Below, piece by piece: positions 18,193 to 25,276 of a DNA stretch of 40,787 nucleotides. Where the stretch lies: NCBI GenBank assembly GCA_045643885.1, contig JAZRFY010000023.1, positions 1 through 40,787 on the forward strand. The letters are read 5' to 3'. How positions within the stretch are numbered: the stretch's first letter is position 1; each line of letters begins with the position of its first letter. The notes beneath the pieces were generated by a model. That model had not been told where the DNA came from. It saw nothing but the letters and a program-made list of their open reading frames with translations, and searched no databases. The translations under genes were made by a program, and so were the position numbers. Source of the DNA: RGIG4608 sp045643885 (lineage in GTDB: Bacteria; Bacillota; Clostridia; Oscillospirales; CAG-272).

Positions 18193-18929
18193 AACCCTAT
18201 TCAAAGGAAGACTACCCCATGCTCCCAGAGCCTAAATATATCCGATTCAAGTTCAGAAAGGTAGGGAATTTGCAATTTATTTCCCACCTTGATCTTCAAA
18301 AGGCGATGGCAAAGGTGTTTATCAGAGCCAAAGCTCCTCTTTGGTATTCAAAGGGCTTCAACCCACATCCTAAGCTCATTTTTGCCCTTCCTTTGTCCGT
18401 TGGTGCACAGGGTGTGTGCGAATACCTCGACGTAAGAGTCGAGCGCTCCATCCCCCCTCTTGAGCTTATGGAGCATATCAATGCCGAGCTTACCGAGGAG
18501 CTTCGTTTTCTTGATGCTTATTATCCCGAAACTGCGCTTGAGGATATCTACTGGGCAGAATACGATTTTTTCATCAATACAGAGGGTGCAAATCAAGGTC
18601 TTGCAGATGAAATCAAAAAGCTTTTGACAGGAGAGCAGGTTATCATCCTTAAAAAAGCAAAGGATAAATATAAGCATATTTTCTTCAAGGAGATCGATAT
18701 CGCACCCTATATTCGCGACGTTAGTGTTTCTCTTGAGGATGGAATTATCAAAATCAATGCTAAATTGTCTGCATCCATCAACCAGACTCATCCTCACATC
18801 AATCCCGAAAATATCGTGACAATGCTTAAGGACAAGCTTGGAATACTCTCCGGTGACGTGACTAAAGAGCAGTACGATATTATGAGAACAAGAATCTATT
18901 TTGAAGACGGTATGACCGACTTCAGATAA
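18165..18929 (+). CDS. TIGR03936 family radical-SAM-associated protein (DUF2344)
   Basis: The 254-residue protein shows the family segments VGNLQFISHLDLQKAM and YSKGFNPHPKLIFALPLSVG. In other genomes this domain is separate from, or fused to, the TIGR03960 radical SAM protein, and the two are inferred to act together, possibly on RNA. The GTG start at 18165 lies nine bases after GGAGG (18151-18155) inside the previous gene. An ATG at 18219 is an alternative that would remove 18 unconserved residues. No clear terminator follows. Confidence 0.87.
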   Translation: MVSKKGTRLKPYSKEDYPMLPEPKYIRFKFRKVGNLQFISHLDLQKAMAKVFIRAKAPLWYSKGFNPHPKLIFALPLSVGAQGVCEYLDVRVERSIPPLELMEHINAELTEELRFLDAYYPETALEDIYWAEYDFFINTEGANQGLADEIKKLLTGEQVIILKKAKDKYKHIFFKEIDIAPYIRDVSVSLEDGIIKINAKLSASINQTHPHINPENIVTMLKDKLGILSGDVTKEQYDIMRTRIYFEDGMTDFR

Positions 18930-19052
18930 AGAGGATTATACGCAAATAAAAATTTTGTGTCTGTTATAAAACAATATCTTGGACATTCAGTATCCATTGC
19001 TTCGTTCATTTCAGGCATACCATTAATATTATTTAGTATTTCATTGACGTGA
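18930..19052 (+). pseudogene. Possible relic of a tyrosine-recombinase C-terminus
   Basis: In the frame of the previous gene, directly after its stop codon, bases 18963-18998 read VIKQYLGHSVSI. This resembles the box-II motif of tyrosine recombinases (LGHS followed by T and the catalytic Y). The expected T-x-x-x-Y does not follow, and no start or ribosome site exists. The run ends at the TGA at 19050. It may be decayed mobile DNA or chance similarity. Confidence 0.3.
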
Positions 19053-19077
19053 ATTCAGTTAAATATTTGAGGTACTT

Positions 19078-19554
19078 ATGAGATCAATTGACAATAGCGT
19101 ATATATAGCCGAGGGAGCCAGAGTTGTTGGAAATGTTGAAATAGGAAAAAACAGCAGCGTTTGGTTCAATGCAGTTATCAGAGCCGATTTCCAAAGTGCG
19201 AAGATCGGAGAAAATTCCAACGTTCAGGATAACGCGGTTATACACACGAGCAAGGATTTTGGAGTTTGCATAGGAAATAGCGTTACTATCGGACATGGTG
19301 CGATAGTGCATGGATGCACTGTTGAAAGCAACGTGCTTATTGGTATGGGTGCGATCGTGCTTGATGGTGTTGTAATAGAGGAAAATTGCATTATTGGTGC
19401 AGGCTCTTTGGTTACACAAGGCAAGGTGATTCCTGCAGGAAGTCTTGTTTTTGGAAATCCCGCCAAGGTGGTCAGACAGCTTACTGATGACGAAATTCGT
19501 TCTATCAAAGAAAATGCAATTTCTTATGCAGAAGAAGCAAAAAGCTATAAATAA
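19078..19554 (+). CDS. Gamma-carbonic anhydrase family hexapeptide-repeat protein
   Basis: The 158-residue protein folds as a left-handed beta-helix, judged from repeated hexapeptides such as VGNVEIGKNSSV, and is expected to be trimeric. The three zinc ligands of the gamma class are conserved: His56 (AVIHTS), His73 and His78 (TIGHGAIVHG). Members interconvert CO2 and bicarbonate, though activity varies within the family. The start follows TTGAGGTAC. It converges with the MATE gene on a shared terminator. Confidence 0.88.
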   Translation: MRSIDNSVYIAEGARVVGNVEIGKNSSVWFNAVIRADFQSAKIGENSNVQDNAVIHTSKDFGVCIGNSVTIGHGAIVHGCTVESNVLIGMGAIVLDGVVIEENCIIGAGSLVTQGKVIPAGSLVFGNPAKVVRQLTDDEIRSIKENAISYAEEAKSYK

Positions 19555-19560
19555 AAAATA

Positions 19561-19590
19561 AAAGCACCTCAAACGAGGTGCTTTCTTTTT
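19561..19590. terminator. Bidirectional terminator between convergent genes
   Basis: AAAGCACCTC pairs with GAGGTGCTTT around an AAAC loop. It has T-rich sequence on the right and A-rich sequence on the left, so it can serve the carbonic anhydrase gene (+) and the MATE gene (-). Confidence 0.85.
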
Positions 19591-20950
19591 ATATGAGCTT
19601 TGTTTTATCAAGGCTTTCCTTTTTCTTCATCTCTTTTGAGAAGATGATGAGTATCACTATAGACATCAAAGAGCACGCTATCATTGTAAGAGGAGCATTG
19701 AGCCAAAGTCCCAAAAGCTCGAGGTTATAGAGTGCGATTATGAAGATTATTGGGAAGATGAATGCAGCTCCAACCGATATGAGCGTTGCATAGAGTGACT
19801 TTTCTACTGCTGTCATATAGCTTTGAGTTGCAAACGAGAACCAGAATATGAGCTTTGAAAAAGCAAATATTTTAAGTGCCTTTGAGGCTTCGATTGCAAA
19901 CTCGGGTGTTGCATCGGGTGCAAAAAGTAAAACGAGTGCATCGGGAATCAGCCACATCATAGCAAAGGAAACGATCGACACAACGGCACTTGCGCTAAAG
20001 GTGCATTTGGTGAGCTTTTTAACTCTGTCAAAACGCTTAGCACCCCAGTTGTATCCGATTGCAGGCTGAAGGGAATCGCAAATACCATAAATCATAGGTT
20101 GGATGATCTCACCAACGTACATTTGTATTCCATACATTGATACTGCTGCGTCCCCACCAAAATTGATCAGAGCCTTTGTCATAGCAATGGACGTGATTCT
20201 GCCCGAAACGTTGTTTAAAAAGATGGGCATGCCACATTTTATTATTTGCTTTGTAGTTTTAAAGGAAAATTTAGGTCTTGTGAGCTTGAGCTGGAGCTTT
20301 CCCCGTGCGAAAAGTGAAAACGCTATAAGTGCGCAGGCACTAAAGCAGATGCAAGGAGCTAAAGCTGCGCTCCAAATGTCAAGCTTTAATACGAATAAGA
20401 AAAAGAATTCAAGAAGGGCAGTTGAGCCACTTGCTAAAATATTGAGCCACATGCTAAGCTTTACCTTGCCGGATATCTTCAAATAGTTGTCAAAGGCAAA
20501 GGCTGCAGGGGTGAGTGGTGAGAAAAATGCATATACGCGAATGTATTCCACTCCAAGCCTTTGTGCTTCGGGGCTTGCATCGAGAAATGCGAGAATGTAG
20601 GGCGCTCCAAAATAGAGAATAACACCCATAAAAGCACCTGCACCAGCTATCATGAAGAGTGCGCAGGTAAAGATATTGTTTGCTTCCTTTTCGTCCTGTC
20701 TGCCAAGCGCGATGGATATCGGCACGGCACTGCCAACGGCAACGAGGTCGGAAAGAGAAAAGTTTATTATTACGAATGGGAAGGCTAAATTGATTGCGGC
20801 AAAGGCAGTTTCACCAAGCTGATTTCCGATAAATATGCCGTCAAAAAGTCCGTAAATTGCGGACGCAAGCATACTTATCGCACCTGGAATTGCGGCAATA
20901 AAAAAGAGCTTCCACACACTTGTTTTCAGAAAAAATTCCTTGTGTTGCAT
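19589..20950 (-). CDS. MATE family multidrug/cation antiporter
   Basis: This efflux protein of 453 residues has twelve expected membrane helices. It belongs to the MATE family, which exports drugs or metabolites using Na+ or H+ gradients. Features include AAIPGAISMLASAIYGLFDGIFIG near the N-terminus (two halves each beginning this way) and GDSLQPAIGYNWGAKR-like LQPAIGYNWGAKRFDR in the middle. The start at 20950 is chosen because AGAGG lies six bases upstream. The alternative ATG at 20977 would sit at or before the predicted transcription start given by the promoter at 20980-21008. Confidence 0.9.
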   Translation of the reverse strand: MQHKEFFLKTSVWKLFFIAAIPGAISMLASAIYGLFDGIFIGNQLGETAFAAINLAFPFVIINFSLSDLVAVGSAVPISIALGRQDEKEANNIFTCALFMIAGAGAFMGVILYFGAPYILAFLDASPEAQRLGVEYIRVYAFFSPLTPAAFAFDNYLKISGKVKLSMWLNILASGSTALLEFFFLFVLKLDIWSAALAPCICFSACALIAFSLFARGKLQLKLTRPKFSFKTTKQIIKCGMPIFLNNVSGRITSIAMTKALINFGGDAAVSMYGIQMYVGEIIQPMIYGICDSLQPAIGYNWGAKRFDRVKKLTKCTFSASAVVSIVSFAMMWLIPDALVLLFAPDATPEFAIEASKALKIFAFSKLIFWFSFATQSYMTAVEKSLYATLISVGAAFIFPIIFIIALYNLELLGLWLNAPLTMIACSLMSIVILIIFSKEMKKKESLDKTKLI

Positions 20951-20979
20951 AATGTCCTCTTTTGAATTGATACCCATAT

Positions 20980-21008
20980 ATTATATACGAATACAATTCA
21001 AAAGTCAA
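20980..21008 (-). promoter_or_regulatory. Promoter of the MATE gene
   Basis: On the minus strand TTGACT (21008-21003) and TATAAT (20985-20980) are 17 bases apart. The promoter lies in the short gap after the S1-domain gene and helps decide the MATE start codon. Confidence 0.85.
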
Positions 21009-21013
21009 TGGAA

Positions 21014-21973
21014 TTAATCAAAAACGCTCTCTATCACTCTTGATGAGCAGTCGGGGGAATACCTCCAACGGTCAATGTGGGTGCAATCCCTTGAATTGAT
21101 GAAATATTTAAGTGGAGTAGGGTTTATAGCATCGCCGTTTACGTCGATTAAGACAAGCTTTATCTTCATTTTTTCGGGGAGTATGCTCTTTATGTAAACT
21201 GAAACGCCGTCACCGGCTTTCAAGCTTTTAAAGGCATGTTGAATTCCGTTTGCCTCGGCAAGACCTGCAAGATTTGGTGCAAGCTCAACGAAAACACCAT
21301 AGCTTTCGATGCTTCTTACGATGCCTGAAACCGTCTGACCTACTGAGAAAAAGGCAACGTTTTGTTCCCATGTACCAAGAAGCTCTTTAAGTGAAACGTA
21401 TAATCTTCCTGTGCTTTGATCATTGGATTTCACCACAACGGAAAGTCTTTGACCCGTCCTTAATCTGTCCGAAGGATGGCTTATTCTTGACACGGAAATA
21501 CAATCTATGGATAGTAAGGACGATATGCCACACCCCACGTCCATGAAAGCTCCAAAGGTGTCAAGATGTGTGATGCTGGCATAAATTACGTCTCCCGGAC
21601 GCAGGGAAGAGAGATAGTAATTTTTGCATTCTATCTGGGCATCGCGCCTTGAAAGAATAGCTCTGTAGGTGTCGTTGTATTGCTCTATTGCCCTTACCTT
21701 AAAGCATACGGGCTTGCCAACGCGAGTGATGATTGCGATATCCTTAATGTCCTCGTTTTCGTTTGTCAAAAGGCATTCCGAACGGGGAATTATTGCTCTT
21801 GTTCCGTACAGATCAAGATGCAGGTTAAAATCCTCGTCGCATTTGATGGCTATGGCTTCAAGTATCTTATCCTCACGCAAGGCTCTTTCAAGTCCTGAAA
21901 GGGTTGATATATAGGATAGATTCTCCTTTGTCCCGATAAGCTCCCCCTCGGGCAGATAATAGTTGTAATTCAT
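21014..21973 (-). CDS. S1 RNA-binding domain protein
   Basis: The product of about 319 residues carries two clear S1 domains (DVIYASITHLDTFGAFMDVG and QTVSGIVRSIESYGVFVEL) and a degenerate one in the N-terminal third. It resembles the short ribosomal protein S1-like proteins of Clostridia, which bind RNA and may influence translation. The ATG at 21973 is preferred to the ATG at 21994, because GAGAGG lies seven bases before it. It reads toward the MATE gene, which has its own promoter in the gap. Confidence 0.8.
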   Translation of the reverse strand: MNYNYYLPEGELIGTKENLSYISTLSGLERALREDKILEAIAIKCDEDFNLHLDLYGTRAIIPRSECLLTNENEDIKDIAIITRVGKPVCFKVRAIEQYNDTYRAILSRRDAQIECKNYYLSSLRPGDVIYASITHLDTFGAFMDVGCGISSLLSIDCISVSRISHPSDRLRTGQRLSVVVKSNDQSTGRLYVSLKELLGTWEQNVAFFSVGQTVSGIVRSIESYGVFVELAPNLAGLAEANGIQHAFKSLKAGDGVSVYIKSILPEKMKIKLVLIDVNGDAINPTPLKYFINSRDCTHIDRWRYSPDCSSRVIESVFD

Positions 21974-22148
21974 TATTTTTCCTCTCTTTTTCATAATTTA
22001 TATAAAAATATTAGTTTGTGTGAAAAAATATTCGAAAAATTTTTAAAATCGCAAGTGAGGAAAAACGAGCAAATGATATGAAAAAACGAGAAAAAAAGAG
22101 ATTGCATATTGATAAATTGAAATGACGAAAAAAAGTTTCAAAAACCTA

Positions 22149-22177
22149 TTGACAAAGGGGAATATATTTGTTATAAT
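22149..22177 (+). promoter_or_regulatory. Promoter of rplM-rpsI
   Basis: A perfect TTGACA (22149-22154) and a perfect TATAAT (22172-22177) are 17 bases apart. This is a full consensus promoter, as expected for ribosomal protein genes. Confidence 0.93.
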
Positions 22178-22221
22178 GTGCAAGGTTAAAAAACTTACTA
22201 TATTTATTGGAGGATTAATCA

Positions 22222-22650
22222 ATGTCTACTTATTTTGCTAATGCAAATACCATTGAAAGAAAATGGTATGTTATAGACGCTGCTAATAAGCCCCCCGGTA
22301 GAACTGCAGTTGCTGCTGCAAACATTCTTCGTGGCAAGCACCGTCCTGAATTCACACCTCACGCTGACTGTGGTGAATTCGTAATCATCATCAATGCTGA
22401 CAAGGCTATTCTTACAGGTAGAAAGCTTGAGCAGAAATACTACTACCACCACTCCGGTTACATCGGTGGTATGAAGGCAGTTCAGTACAAGACTCTTATG
22501 GCAACAAAGCCCGAGCTTGCAATGACACTCGCAGTTAAGGGTATGCTTCCTCACAACACACTTGGTGCAAAGGCAGCTACACGTCTTAAGGTTTACGCTG
22601 GTGAAAACCACAAGCACGAGGCTCAGAAGCCCGTTGCTGTTGAAGTTTAA
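22222..22650 (+). CDS. rplM: 50S ribosomal protein L13
   Basis: The 142-residue protein has the L13 signatures KWYVIDAANKPPGRTA, YYYHHSGYIGGMK and GMLPHNTLGAKAA. It is an early-assembly protein of the large subunit. A TTGGAGG box precedes the ATG. It forms a two-gene operon with rpsI, driven by the consensus promoter at 22149-22177. Confidence 0.98.
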   Translation: MSTYFANANTIERKWYVIDAANKPPGRTAVAAANILRGKHRPEFTPHADCGEFVIIINADKAILTGRKLEQKYYYHHSGYIGGMKAVQYKTLMATKPELAMTLAVKGMLPHNTLGAKAATRLKVYAGENHKHEAQKPVAVEV

Positions 22651-22670
22651 TGAAAGGTAGGACGAAGAAT

Positions 22671-23072
22671 ATGTATACAAGCTCAAAGCCCTATTTTTAC
22701 GGTACAGGTAGAAGAAAGAAATCCGTTGCTCGTGTAAGAATCGTTCCCGGTACAGGCGTTATCACAATCAACGGCAAGGATATCGACACATATTTCGGTC
22801 TTGAAACACTCAAGCTCATCGTTAACCAGCCCTTCGGCGCTACAGGTAACGAAGGTAAGTGGGACATCATCGCTCTTGTAAACGGTGGTGGTATCTCCGG
22901 TCAGGCAGGTGCGATCCGTCACGGTCTTGCACGTGCACTCGTTGCAGCTGACGAGGCTAACAAGCCTGCTCTTAAGGCAGCTGGCTTCCTTACACGTGAC
23001 CCTCGTATGAAGGAAAGAAAGAAGTACGGACTCAAGGGCGCTCGTCGTGCTCCTCAGTTCTCAAAGAGATAA
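22671..23072 (+). CDS. rpsI: 30S ribosomal protein S9
   Basis: S9 has 133 residues here with the family motifs YGTGRRKKSVARVR, the middle segment SGQAGAIRHGLARAL, and the basic tail ending FSKR that reaches the P site. The ATG at 22671 is preferred to the ATG at 22650, since it fits the usual S9 start and follows AGGTAGGA. The last ~25 bases of this gene are repeated three times in the next 1.1 kb. The rpsI operon ends with a strong terminator. Confidence 0.97.
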   Translation: MYTSSKPYFYGTGRRKKSVARVRIVPGTGVITINGKDIDTYFGLETLKLIVNQPFGATGNEGKWDIIALVNGGGISGQAGAIRHGLARALVAADEANKPALKAAGFLTRDPRMKERKKYGLKGARRAPQFSKR

Positions 23073-23092
23073 TTGGTTTACAAATATCTTAT

Positions 23093-23126
23093 ACAACACC
23101 AACTTTGCAGTTGGTGTTGTTTTTTG
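23093..23126 (+). terminator. Terminator after rpsI
   Basis: A 12-bp perfect stem, ACAACACCAACT / AGTTGGTGTTGT, with a four-base loop is followed by six T residues. Confidence 0.95.
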
Positions 23127-23134
23127 TTTTCTAG

Positions 23135-23158
23135 CCAATTATCTCTGTCGAACTGAGG
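23135..23158 (-). repeat. Inverted copy of the rpsI 3' end
   Basis: Read on the minus strand, this matches the end of rpsI (23052-23075) except for about three changes (CTCAGTTC then AGAGATAATTGG). It lies 60 bases past the true rpsI stop. Confidence 0.75.
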
Positions 23159-23160
23159 CT

Positions 23161-23218
23161 AACCCGAAGCACAGCATTCGGGTTATGTCGCCCTAAAAAC
23201 ATCACACTGTGATGTTTT
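23161..23218. repeat. Two short perfect hairpins
   Basis: AACCCGAA / TTCGGGTT (23161-23183) and AAAACATCAC / GTGATGTTTT (23196-23218, three-base loop) lie side by side between two copies of the rpsI end. No T tract follows, so they do not look like terminators. They could be the folded body of a small miniature element. Confidence 0.6.
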
Positions 23219-23225
23219 CTTGACG

Positions 23226-23251
23226 GGCTCACAGTTCACAAAGAGATAATT
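23226..23251 (+). repeat. Direct copy of the rpsI 3' end
   Basis: The text CTCACAGTTCACAAAGAGATAATT (interrupted relative to rpsI by about three changes) repeats 23052-23075 in the same orientation. Another partial copy, CTCGAAGAGATAATT, is at 24170-24184. The copies lie upstream of repeat copies A and B. Confidence 0.7.
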
Positions 23252-23276
23252 ACAGCCTTACGGCGATTATTTCGAT

Positions 23277-23458
23277 ATACAAAAAGCTCTGCTATGCAGG
23301 GCTTTTTGTTTTGTATCTATATTTTGTCATTGTAGGGGTCGACGTCCTCGGCGACCCGAAAGAATGTAAGGTAAACGGGATGCCCGGGAGGTCGTCCCCT
23401 ACAAGAAAACGTAACACAGCGGTTCAATTTGTAAAGAATTGAGCCGTCCTATTTACTT
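23277..23458 (+). repeat. Cassette repeat, copy A
   Basis: This is the first of three ~180-bp repeats (also at 24196 and 25034). In order it holds a terminator-like hairpin with stem AAAAAGCTCTGC / GCAGGGCTTTTT at 23281-23307, an imperfect palindrome bounded by TGTAGGGG and CCCCTACA at 23331-23403, and a tail GCGGTTCAATTTGTAAA leading into the -35 box TTTACT. No reading frame is conserved among copies. Palindromes bounded by GTAGGGG occur as dispersed repeats in gut Clostridia. Confidence 0.85.
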
Positions 23459-23480
23459 TTCGGGAAATATATGGTATAAT
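23452..23480 (+). promoter_or_regulatory. Promoter at the end of repeat copy A
   Basis: TTTACT (23452-23457) and TATAAT (23475-23480) are 17 bases apart and drive the lipoprotein gene at 23536. The -35 box belongs to the repeat. Confidence 0.75.
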
Positions 23481-23535
23481 TATATTGGTTGAGGTTTTAA
23501 TCGATAAACTTGAATTTGACAAGGAGGATATTTTT

Positions 23536-23970
23536 ATGAAAAAGTTGTTAGCTTTATGTTTAACAGTAACTTTATGCTTATGCTGTTTTGCTTCTTGCAG
23601 TCTTTCGCCAAAAATTGAGCGTTTTATTCCCGATGAGAAAATATCAAGTGTTGAAATAGAAACTGTGAATTATGAAACGGGAGTAGAGGACATTACTGAA
23701 AAATACGTTTTGACAGACGAGCAAAGTGACGAAATAAAATCATTGATAAGTGAAATTACCTATGTAAAAAGGTATAATCTGTTAAAGGAAAAGTGGACTT
23801 ACTTTAACGATATAAAATATATTTTCACCTTTGAAACGCAGAAAATAGTTTTAAGTGAAAACCACATTTATGCTTATGATAGTAATGGCACTTTAGTGGA
23901 ACATGTAGAGTTCAATTCTTCAACATTTAACGATTATTTAGAGCAAATAAACGAAGTGTTGGATAACTGA
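23536..23970 (+). CDS. Small predicted lipoprotein, unknown function
   Basis: The 144-residue product has an N-terminal signal (MKKLLALCLTVTLCLCC) with a lipobox FASC, giving lipidated Cys21, so it should sit on the outer face of the membrane. The mature part is acidic and beta-rich in appearance, with no known domain recognised. The ATG at 23536 has AAGGAGG eight bases upstream. An upstream TTG in frame is not supported. It is the only gene of cassette A, with promoter from the repeat upstream and a hairpin repeat after its stop. Confidence 0.75.
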   Translation: MKKLLALCLTVTLCLCCFASCSLSPKIERFIPDEKISSVEIETVNYETGVEDITEKYVLTDEQSDEIKSLISEITYVKRYNLLKEKWTYFNDIKYIFTFETQKIVLSENHIYAYDSNGTLVEHVEFNSSTFNDYLEQINEVLDN

Positions 23971-23983
23971 AGATAGGAGTTGA

Positions 23984-24057
23984 TTGACAAAATTCCAATT
24001 TGTCGAGCAGAACAGCGTTGAATGTTGGTGTGATTTTGGTGCAAATTTGGTGCAACA
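23984..24057 (+). repeat. Cassette end element, copy A
   Basis: It begins with the hairpin GACAAAATT-CC-AATTTGTC, continues CGAGC, and ends with the doubled GGTGCAAATTTGGTGCAA. It matches the elements after the other two cassette genes (24994 and 25971). It starts 13 bases after the lipoprotein stop codon. Confidence 0.7.
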
Positions 24058-24074
24058 CTTTATGCGACGATACT

Positions 24075-24155
24075 CACGATATTCACGATATCGCACGAAA
24101 TCACACAATAAATGCACGATATCACACGATATTACACGATATTCACGATATCAAA
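24075..24155. repeat. Phased CACGAT repeat array
   Basis: Eight units start at 24075, 24084, 24094, 24104, 24115, 24125, 24135 and 24144. Six read CACGAT and two are degenerate (CACGAA, CACAAT). Spacing of 9-11 bases is close to one helical turn. Many units continue ATATC or ATATT. There is no gene here. It could be a protein-binding iteron set or a slippage product. Confidence 0.8.
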
Positions 24156-24195
24156 CGGCGTTGTTAAAACTCGAAGAGATAATTATTATTTCTTA

Positions 24196-24370
24196 TATAC
24201 AAAAGCTCTGCTATGCAGGGCTTTTTGTTTTGTATCTATATTTTGTCATTGTAGGGGTCGACGTCCTCGGCGACCCGAAAAAATAGCATGCAAAACGGAA
24301 CGCCCGGGAGGTCGTCCCCTACAAATAAGGGCGGTTCAATTTGTAAAAAATTTCTGCTGTCCTATTTACA
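24196..24370 (+). repeat. Cassette repeat, copy B
   Basis: Same order as copy A: hairpin at 24201-24226, palindrome at 24250-24323, and a tail leading to TTTACA. Its middle (AAAAAATAGCATGCAAAACGG) matches copy C rather than copy A. The tail after the palindrome is shorter and differs from A and C. Confidence 0.85.
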
Positions 24371-24393
24371 TTTGCATATATTTGTGATAAAAT
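24365..24393 (+). promoter_or_regulatory. Promoter at the end of repeat copy B
   Basis: TTTACA (24365-24370) and TAAAAT (24388-24393) are 17 bases apart, with TGTG just before the -10 box. It drives the second lipoprotein gene. Confidence 0.65.
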
Positions 24394-24471
24394 AAAAATA
24401 TAAGATGGTTTTATTTGAGCAATTAAAATTATTGGATTTACATCAAAATTTGCAAATCGAGGAGGGGCTAG

Positions 24472-24978
24472 ATGAAAAAGTTATTAGTTTGTGTGCTTTT
24501 ATTATTTGCTTTATGCTTTGCAGGATGTGATACATATATGACCTCATTGCCACACAAAATGCCCGAAGATTTTTCTTTCTCGTTAACCTTCGATTTTGAC
24601 GGCTATTATGATTCGAAATCAGGAGTGTTGAAAAACGGTTATAATTACGATTTGGATAGTGAATGTGAAACCACTTTGATTTTTACCGAAGAAGAGCTAC
24701 AAGAGATATATTCTATATTTTTGGAAGGTTCAATAGACAGATGGGAGGAAGAGTTAACGGTTAATAAATCGATCCCTCCTTCCTATGTAATAGAAATTAC
24801 ATTTACTGCAAACAGTCAGACGGAAAAAGTGAAGATATATGGGGCATCGCATATTGGATTAGATGAATGGAAAACAGGTGTCAGATTAGGAAAGGCATAT
24901 TATAGAATAGTTGACGAATACATAAAGAATACCGAAGAGTATAAATCACTTCCTCCAAATCAAAATTGGTATGACTGA
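24472..24978 (+). CDS. Second small predicted lipoprotein, unknown function
   Basis: The 168-residue product has a signal peptide with lipobox FAGC and lipidated Cys19. The mature region is acidic, and no known domain is recognised. The start follows GGAGGGG by four bases. Its length class and cassette setting resemble the lipoprotein at 23536, but the mature sequences are not obviously alike. It sits alone between repeat copies B and C and is preceded by an unusually long leader (about 75 bases after the promoter). Confidence 0.75.
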   Translation: MKKLLVCVLLLFALCFAGCDTYMTSLPHKMPEDFSFSLTFDFDGYYDSKSGVLKNGYNYDLDSECETTLIFTEEELQEIYSIFLEGSIDRWEEELTVNKSIPPSYVIEITFTANSQTEKVKIYGASHIGLDEWKTGVRLGKAYYRIVDEYIKNTEEYKSLPPNQNWYD

Positions 24979-24993
24979 TAATATATTAATCAT

Positions 24994-25018
24994 TATATCC
25001 CAATTTATCGAGCTGAAT
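24994..25018 (+). repeat. Cassette end element, copy B (short)
   Basis: The text CCCAATTTATCGAGCTGAAT matches the start of the element after the DUF5714 gene (25979-25996). The GGTGCAAATTTGGTGCAA part is missing, and repeat copy C follows within 16 bases. Confidence 0.65.
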
Positions 25019-25033
25019 TTGGTATAAATTTAT

Positions 25034-25216
25034 TAAAAAAGCTCTGCTATGGCAGGGCTTTTTGTTTTTGTATGTATTGTATTATATCGTAGGGGTCGAC
25101 GTCCTCGGCGACCCGAAAAAATAGCATGCAAAACGGGACGCCCGGGAGGTCGTCCCCTACAAGAAAACGTAACACAGCGGTTCAATTTGTAAAAACTCTG
25201 CCGTCCTATTTACTTT
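25034..25216 (+). repeat. Cassette repeat, copy C (mosaic)
   Basis: The hairpin is at 25035-25063 and the palindrome at 25089-25161. The first part agrees with copy B (AAAAAATAGCATGCAAAACGG), while the part after the palindrome agrees with copy A (ACAAGAAAACGTAACACAGC). This suggests recombination or gene conversion between copies. Confidence 0.85.
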
Positions 25217-25236
25217 TGCCGTTTTTATGGTATAAT
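25209..25236 (+). promoter_or_regulatory. Promoter at the end of repeat copy C
   Basis: TTTACT (25209-25214) and TATAAT (25231-25236) are 16 bases apart. The 22-base text just after it (25243-25264) is identical to the one at 23499-23520 in cassette A. Confidence 0.7.
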
Positions 25237-25276
25237 CTAACTAATCGATAAACTTGAATTTGACGAGGTGACATAT

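Noticed and set aside
24075..24155. CRISPR array
   Set aside because: Units are about 10 bases with no unique spacers and no cas genes.
23984..24387. Open frames running through the CACGAT array and repeat copy B
   Set aside because: They translate repeat DNA (RYSRYSRY-like strings), are not kept in the other repeat copies and lack ribosome sites.
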